Translations under genes and position numbers: made by a program
Assembly (NCBI GenBank): GCA_029378245.1
Contig: JARKIF010000036.1
Location: forward strand, 248,001-312,000
From: Roridomyces roridus
Lineage: Eukaryota > Basidiomycota > Agaricomycetes > Agaricales > Mycenaceae
Length of the DNA: 64,000 bases
Direction of reading: 5' to 3'
Notes under the pieces: model-generated
The model's input: the letters and a program-made list of their open reading frames with translations, nothing else
The model's database searches: none
What the model was told of the DNA's origin: nothing
Shown here: positions 57,651 through 64,000 of the stretch, one piece after another
Position numbering within the stretch: the stretch's first letter is position 1
Layout: the number at the start of each line of letters is the position of its first letter

Positions 57651-59546
57651 GGCGGAGGTGTATGGAGGCCCGGAGCATCGCGCTTTGAAACGTGATGGTA
57701 ATGTGTGTTTGCCGCTGTCAGTGAGAGGTCCGAAGAAGGACCCCGCAACCGTCGGCACATTCCTCTGTGATGGGGCACGCCACTTGGATCCGAATGTGCG
57801 GCTGACAGTTGAATGTGGAGTGGATGGATCAAAACAGCGCCATCTCAAGTACAGGAGCAAATGGTACTTGCTGCCTTGCTCGAATCAGCTGAGCATCAAT
57901 TTATCACACCATCCATCGTATTATTATGCCCAGAAAGCTTCCAGCAAAATTTGACGAATACGATCGGCGAGTGGTCCCGTCGGATGTAAAAAGGAAGGGC
58001 TGCGTGGAAAGAGTGGGTAGCAGGAAAGTACCCGAGGCAACGAGCTGTCGAGGACATTGGCTGTAGGAGAGCAAAAGTACATGCGACACTCACTGTCCGA
58101 TGCGCCCGTGGAATTATCAAGTCACGAGTATGAATACAAAGGAGTTGCGCGGGGCAGAACGATCTTACGTTCCGGCGACGGCAACGTCTACGGGTTGTAT
58201 CCGTGGCCGTCCCGAGGTCAGCGGATGTACCATGTTTGACAATCCCAGTGACTCACAGACTCGACTCCGACCCCGACATGCCAGCCAGACGGCCGCAGGT
58301 CTCGAATCCTGTACTTATCTTTGAGTTTAGTGGTGTGGAAGAACGGATGCTGACCAAATGCTGACAGAAGCAAACAAGACAGAAGGCTAGCAGGCCCCAG
58401 AGTCCCAGACGTCGACGGAGAACCGGAAAGTCGGAGTCAGAATCCTTGTGGACCGGATATTGGCAGCGGGAGAGCCGGATTCAGAACGATGGTGGTGGTA
58501 AGAAGCAAGGACTCGGAGTGATTTCTGACTCCGACAATCAATCACATCAAAGACAAACTCGCATCAATGCAGAGACATGGAGAAAATTGCCGATGGTCTT
58601 GGGGTCCTCTCTCGGAAGTACCATTGACAGCGGCCATCATGGATTTCATCGTGTTTCAAAGCGCGATGCTCCAGGCCTCCATAGAGGTGGGCGTTGGGGT
58701 CAAGAGGCGATAATGTGCATAACCACCGCGACTTCATTGTTTCGGCGCAAAGCCGAGACCCGAGGTCCCCGGCCAGCGCTAACTGGAGAGGGCTCGCGGC
58801 TAATCGGCGGTCGGAGTAGGTGGCAGAATCACCACGTGGTCCGGGTACCCGAGGGCCTGGGAGGAGTTCCAGATTTTATTTCAGGGTCTGAATTCCCAAC
58901 CAGTCAGAGTCGTGTGCGCGTACGGGACACCAGTGTTGTGATTCTTTTTGAGGATGAGAGCCCATGAAACTGACAGAGAGGCCAATCGTACAAATACAGG
59001 CGGGCAGGATTCAACCCAAGTACGCGCGCTCAGTGGCCAGCTTGTCTCAATCCCCAGATATCCGAACCCAAGCAAGACACATCAATCAAGACAGTGACAG
59101 ACAGCGTGGATTCCAGAGTTGTTTGTCGTCCTCCAGGATGGTGGGTGGAATGAAGCGGCTCATGCAGAGGCAAGACTGGATAGCGTAAACTTCTCTTGGG
59201 ATAGCGCGTGGTATTTGGGGAAGAAATATAAGTCTGCGGTGGAGGAGGACAGATGCAAATCCCCAGGTAGAAACGGTAGACCGTCATAGCGAGACCAGTA
59301 CAACAGATAATCGGTCGGCGTTGATCTTCAATGCTGGTGGCGAGAGCCATAACTGGGGTCCACAGAGGAAGAGAGCTTCCAGATCCAGAGATGACAAAGA
59401 GCTCGAGATGATTGGGATTCGGCCCCGGGCCAGCACTGACTTCGATTGGGTGACGCACTCCCGGAGAATGACTAACGCAGCAGAGCTTGAATGCCGTCTG
59501 GGAGCCCGAATATCTGCGCGAAAAGATTGAAAGGAGATGATGGTTA
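57651..59546. other. Intergenic with inverted copy of an F-box promoter
   Basis: The DNA upstream of the F-box start (57645-57740, minus) recurs in inverted orientation at about 58598-58690 (plus). Shared words are TGACAGCGGC, GTTTCAAAGCGCGATGCTCC and GGCCTCCATA. No coding follows the inverted copy. Open frame 58446-58967 has no recognisable domain. Confidence 0.6.
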
Positions 59547-60373
59547 TGGCGGTCAAAGTGCACTTTTAATCCAGCGCACCACATTTTCGGGAAAAGTGCC
59601 TTGTGCACCCCATGTCCGCCTCAAAATGCTATTCCGCGCCCCATTTCAAGTTGAAAAGTTCGAAGAAAATGGGGCGCGCAATGCAACTCGCGCGCGCTAT
59701 TTTTTTCTGAGGTCCCCAATATGCGCGCTACATTTTTTAATGTTTAAGACGCGCGCTCCATTCTTTCTGCGTCAACTTGACGGCGCGCGCTCCATTTACC
59801 CGACTTCAAATGTGCGCTACATTGTTTCAGCTTGTGGACTTGGGAAAAATCTAGCAAAGCCGATTCGGATCAATGGCCGGCACAAATTATCACTGATGCT
59901 ATCATGTGGTCAATCACACTCCGGTCCCGTTTGTACTTCCTTGAGTGCAGCAAGTTATGACTACTACGGAGAAGGTGCTGGCAAGGTGCTGGAGTGGCCC
60001 ACACTCTCTGGAAATGCCGGCGGCACTCAGAGCCGAGATGCCGAGATCACGGTTGACTTTTACAAGTCCACAAGTCAGAAAAATGGAGCGCGCATGGAAT
60101 ACAAAATGGAGCGCGCGCGCTGTCAAGTTAGCACCGAAAAATTGAGCGCCGGTCTGGACCGGTCTCGGTCATCAGAAATGAGCGCGTATGTGCACAAGTG
60201 TCACAATAAATGGAGCGCGCGCGAGTCGCGTTGTGTGCCCCATTTTTTTTTTTTGAACTTTGGAACCTGAGATGGGGCGCGCAAATCGATTTTGGAGTGA
60301 AAAAGTGGTGCGGAGCCTCATTTTTGCGAAAACATGGGGCGCTTGATTATGTAAAAGTGCATTTTGACCGCCA
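59547..60373. mobile_element. Foldback element B, TA-flanked, GCGCGC-ATTT arrays
   Basis: 827 bp. The ends read TGGCGGTCAAARTGCACTTTTA in inverted orientation, flanked by TA (59545-59546, 60374-60375). The arms hold many copies of a word like GCGCGCTCCATTT (left) and its complement AAATGGAGCGCGC (right), including TTTTTT runs near 59700 and 60242. Same terminal word as element A but a different internal array. No transposase frame. Confidence 0.8.
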
Positions 60374-60967
60374 TAGATGGTGGTTTACGATATCACGGAA
60401 GAGCAGAGATTGACCGAGGCCACAGAAAGATCGGGAGACGAGAGCAAGAGAGCGTATATCTGGTGTGGATGTTGCGGTATCTCAGCCACGGAGGCTGCGG
60501 CCACAGACATGACGACGGTGAGAGAGAAGGGACGAATGAGGCAGTGTTCGGGCAACACGCGGAAATTGATCCGAAGCATGCAGCAAACACTTTACCGCTT
60601 TGAACTGAACTGAACTGTGCAAGTACAAGGAAAACCCAAGGATCCAGAATTCCGAGTCGCTATGAAAGTTTTGACCTTCCACACTCGACAGGTCTCGCCG
60701 ATCCGGTTTGAGCATGAACCGAGGAATACCTCAGGCTGGCGGAGAACCCAAGCCCTTGCAGCCGGATAACTTGGCGGTTCGATTGCAGGCAAGCTGATGC
60801 CACGAAAAATGTCCAATTGATATCTCCCACACTACAGTAAAGATATCCGTTTTCCTTCCACATTACAGTAAAGATATCCGATCAGGTTCAACGCGGTGCG
60901 CCCAACCAAGGTCAAGCAGAGTACTCGGACGCAAACAGCAAATTTCAAACAGTATTCCTATGGCAAA
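60374..60967. other. Intergenic
   Basis: No gene seen. A short tandem repeat, TACAGTAAAGATATCCG preceded by TTCCACA-like text, occurs at about 60834 and 60864. Confidence 0.5.
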
Positions 60968-62454
60968 CTAAACAAACGAGGATATAATGAGGCGAGGAGA
61001 CTTCTCCGCTTTGTGATTCTGGAGAAGATACAAGGTACCCAACTTGTCATCCAGCTCCCCTTCCCAGTAGGGCGAAACTGTCGCCATGTCCGCGGGGACA
61101 TGAATACGGTGGAATCTGACTCGCCCGCGCGTTTGAGCGGTGTATTGCACGAGTCCCAAACCCCGACTGTCCCTCATGACGACGAATCTCCCAGCAGAAC
61201 CGACCGCGATCCAGTGGATGGACTTTTCATGTCTGTAGGAGATAATATTGCCCATGTCGAGCGTGGCCGAATTGGCGAGCCAGAAATTGACGTGGCAAAA
61301 TGGATGCACCTGCCTCCAATCGTTGGCGTCGTCAGCCTCTGGGAAAAATTCTACATCTTCCGAATCTGCGCGGGTGACATTCACCACACCGTAGGTTGGC
61401 TGCCGAATATGATGTCCCCCGAGGAAGTCGTATTTGTCCCCGCAGCCACCGGGCATGCCTATGTTGGTCTTGTGGGCGTCCAATTCATTCGAATTTGTCG
61501 GTGATGGCCGAGCGAGCACTATCTGCACAAGGCTGGAAGAATGTGTGGTGATGAAAAAGCCGTCGCCGATAGCGAGGCCGGTGAGTCCATCCCAAGACGG
61601 AACCCGGAGATCCAGGGGCAGACGGTGAATCTCACCGTCCTCGATGCGACAAAAGGCCAGTAAGGGTTTGATGTTGGGGGTGTTGAAATGTATGATGGCA
61701 CCGATCGTGCGCTCATTCACCACGGCGGCACAATACGCTTGTGGATGCGAAGCGTCATCGGTATATTCCCAGGTCCGCGAAAAGATAGTCGAGATGTCAA
61801 TCGCGGCCGCGTTTTCATAGTTGACGCAGATGGTCGCAAGTTTGAGTTGTAAGCCCGAGCTGTCCGCGAAAGAGTAAGATTCCCGCTATATTGAATCTCC
61901 AGGGAAGACCTACCAGGAAGCAACGCCGACATAGCACTTGCGAAGAAGGAAAAAGGGAAACATACTCTTGCTCCCAACGTCGCAATCACGGACGGCAAGA
62001 CATTGGCCCGTGGTGGCATCCCAGCATGCGATGCGTACGTCGGAGAAGGTGATGAAAAGATGTTCACCATGAATGGGAATGAGACGCCGGATTTTACCAC
62101 CACCGTCTAGTTCGATGGAACGAAAAGACACCACACGTGGGGCGTCGGAATTCCAGTTTTTTAGGAGCTTGTAGGCGTGAACGGCCATCTTCCGGAGGGT
62201 GTCCAGCGGTAAACCGACGATGTCGGTCCCAGAAGTGCAGGGCAGAGGTCTACTCGTTCGATGCGCCTGAGGGACGCGATCCAGAAATAGGGGGAGACCA
62301 AGACGGTGGCACAAAACGTGCATGTCTGAAGACTGTTAGCGGGGGGAAGAGACTGCGTAGACATGCGTACAGCGGCGAGATTCAATGCATCGGGAAGATC
62401 CAAGTCTTTTGAGAGCTCGAGCAGGACGTCCAGCGGACAGTCTGTGAGCGACAT
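60968..62454 (-). CDS. F-box family 2 protein
   Basis: Probable SCF substrate adaptor of an agaricomycete-specific family. The start at 62454 gives MSLTDCPLDVLLELSKDLDL and PDALNLAAV, an F-box-like N-terminus. After an intron it reads SPYFWIASLRRIE, then an extended beta-rich region with propeller-like blades: VSFRSIELDGGGKIRRLIPI, HGEHLFITFSDVRIACWDAT, QCLAVRDCDVGSKSMFPFFL. Later blades are AAVVNERTIGAIIHFN, LTGLAIGDGFFITTHSSSLV, QPTYGVVNVT, SIHWIAVGSAGRFVVMRDSR and LDDKLGTLYLLQN. It ends ISSFV before the stop at 60968. Several short introns. This is the most complete of the family 2 copies in the window. Relics of it lie at 29.6, 34.8 and 50.4 kb. Confidence 0.7.
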
Positions 62455-62667
62455 GGTGGTCCCGGATAGAAGGCGAGACGCACGTGATAAATAGGAGTCC
62501 GAAATGATGAGATCAGTTCTTCCACCCAGGCCAGATTCGAAAGACGAACACTTTGGTTCGTTACGAAGCTGTGACTGTCCTCAAACCGGGGCGCTTTGAC
62601 TGGACAAAGAGACTTCGAGCTGGTTGCAAAGCTGTAAAATTCAATGCGAATATTCAACTTGTAAGTG

Positions 62668-63549
62668 CTATGCGTCGGGGTCCCCGTGAGGCGGGAGGAT
62701 AATTCCACCAAGTGCAGCCTCCTCATCATTCCGCCCCATACGTGTAGCCTCCAACGAGGTCCACCCTCGGTCATCCTTCTCATCCGCCAACCGACCCTTC
62801 TCGTACTCCTCCGAATCTACCACCAACCCACCGCGCAGCGTGACACGCTGTCTCGTATAATAAACCCACGCCAAGTCAGCGTAGACCGCCGTCTGAACGA
62901 GTCCACACAAAACCGCTATCGGGTCAAGGACATGGTCGAAATGGTAGCGCCAGCCCCAACCGAAGATGTGTAGGAGTCGGTAAGAGCAGAGGGCGAGGAC
63001 GTAGTGGGAGGTTATGACTGTGGGGATGGTGGTTTGGTGGATGAGGATGAGTTGGGGGATTATGCAGATTGATTCGAGGAATATCGAGGAAGACCAGAGG
63101 ATCTGGGATCATGAGCGAGGGGAATTGATGGGGCATGCGGCGTACCTCGAGGACGGAGAAGTAGTAGTTGAATACGAGACCCCATATAGCTGACAAGACC
63201 ACGGACATAGTCGCCGCACGCCAGGCCATGGGGCTCTCCGGTGTACGTGGGTAGAGGAAAGACATGAGGATGAGGACATAGACCGCCGACGCAATGTAGA
63301 TGACTTTCATCCCAAAGTTGTACAGCGAGACCCAGCCGAAGGATAGATCGATGTAGCGCATGATGAATACGAGTGTGTACATTGCTTGAGTTGGCAGGGA
63401 GATGCCTGGAATACGAGTCAATGACGTGTGAGAGGTGAGGCGGGTGTGCGTGACTCGCCTTCAGCGCTCCTGTTCCGATGGATTGACCAGATGAGGATGC
63501 ATTTCGAAGTCAAATGTGCCAAGTCCCCTGCTGTGCGGAAGGGATTCAT
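62668..63549 (-). CDS. ERD2: ER lumen protein-retaining receptor (ERD2/KDEL receptor)
   Basis: Retrieves HDEL/KDEL-tagged proteins from Golgi to ER; seven-helix Golgi/ER membrane protein. Exons are 63459-63549, 63146-63405 and 62668-63102. The start gives MNPFRTAGDLAHLTSKCILI, the standard ERD2 opening. Later motifs are FIMRYIDLSFGWVSLYNFGM, KVIYIASAVYVLILMSFLY, LEILWSSSIFLESICIIPQL, HYVLALCSYRLLHI and QTAVYADLAWVYYT. Intron 1 has a GC donor (G|GCGAGT). Total is 261 residues; an extra cytosolic tail of about 45 residues beyond the usual ERD2 end is acidic and basic and lacks similarity. No defects seen. Confidence 0.93.
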
Positions 63550-63592
63550 GGGGGGGATTGAGATGGAGCCACGATGCGCGTGAGGAAGACAC

Positions 63593-64000
63593 TTAATAAG
63601 AGCGGTAGCAATGCGGGAACAGCGACGGACACAGCCTGTAGTTACCGTCCCGCCACCAGTAGATCAAGATTGTAGTCGGTGCATCGAATCCAAAGCTGTC
63701 CGTCATGTGGGAAGACAACCAGAGCAACCGCAATTGAGTGTAAACGCAGGGGAGACTTGGAGTCGGAGGAGCTCGAGTCGTCGACTTTGAAGCCCCACTG
63801 TACTCCGAGGATCTTGCCAACGTAGAGCATCGCTGTCGATGCCAAGAGAGATCGAAAAGAGCCCCGATACGGTAGGAACACGGTGGGCCAGGGTGGGGCT
63901 CGTTCGTTCGGAATCACTTCGAGATCGGAGGGCGCTTGGAAGTCAGGAAGAGGCGGTGGAGGCGTGAGAACTGATTCAACGTCAAATTGGTCATGATCTT
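63593..64000 (-). CDS. 3' end of an unknown gene
   Basis: An open frame enters from the right edge (EVIPNERAPPWPTVFLPYRG, SFRSLLASTAMLYVGKILGV) and continues to LDLLVAGR with a stop at 63642. An overlapping frame reaching 63593 may be the true last exon if an intron lies near 63690. I do not recognise the family. Only the C-terminal part is in the window. Confidence 0.4.

Noticed and set aside
58446..58967. 173-codon open frame
   Set aside because: Covers the inverted promoter copy of the F-box gene and has no domain.

Overview
This window is nuclear DNA of a filamentous basidiomycete, almost certainly a mushroom-forming Agaricomycete. Genes are rich in short introns of about 45-60 nt. The families seen are typical of that class: a 7TM receptor, expanded F-box families, a NACHT fragment, Zn2Cys6, GATA and Myb regulators, and a secreted GH78 rhamnosidase and sphingomyelinase. 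Several introns use GC-AG boundaries.

Layout. 0-6.1 kb: 3' part of a 7TM receptor (+) and an alpha-L-rhamnosidase (-). 6.1-12.9 kb: gene-poor, with duplicated blocks and a small terminal-inverted-repeat element. 12.9-19.3 kb: a Zn2Cys6 factor, a GATA factor, five tRNA-like units in a row and a small unknown gene. 20.7-28.5 kb: a tRNA-rich block holding the most unusual feature. 28.9-36.4 kb: F-box genes and relics, one split by a short LTR retrotransposon. 37.3-48.5 kb: conserved core genes (sphingomyelin phosphodiesterase, an unknown acidic protein, glutathione S-transferase, GMP synthase, Myb protein). 50-62.5 kb: more F-box copies, a NACHT relic and two TA-flanked foldback elements. 62.7-64 kb: an ERD2/KDEL receptor and the 3' end of an unknown gene.

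The candidate novel system lies at 21.17-27.40 kb. The 5' half of a tRNA gene (21172-21205) and the matching 3' half (27365-27404) are about 6.16 kb apart; their acceptor and anticodon stems pair with each other. Between them is one gene in circularly permuted order. The N-terminal catalytic half of a DUF3435/Crypton-like tyrosine recombinase runs into the right tRNA half just after the catalytic tyrosine. Its coiled-coil and zinc-finger C-terminal half starts at the left tRNA half. Joining the two ends at the tRNA register gives one continuous frame of about 1,143 codons. I read this as a recombinase element integrated in a tRNA anticodon loop whose attachment site lies inside its own recombinase gene, so that the full gene exists only in the excised circle. 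The tRNA halves and the frames are seen directly; the circle and the switching are inference.

A second theme is non-autonomous DNA elements (7.0, 25.0, 55.5 and 59.5 kb) whose terminal word is repeated many times inside the element.
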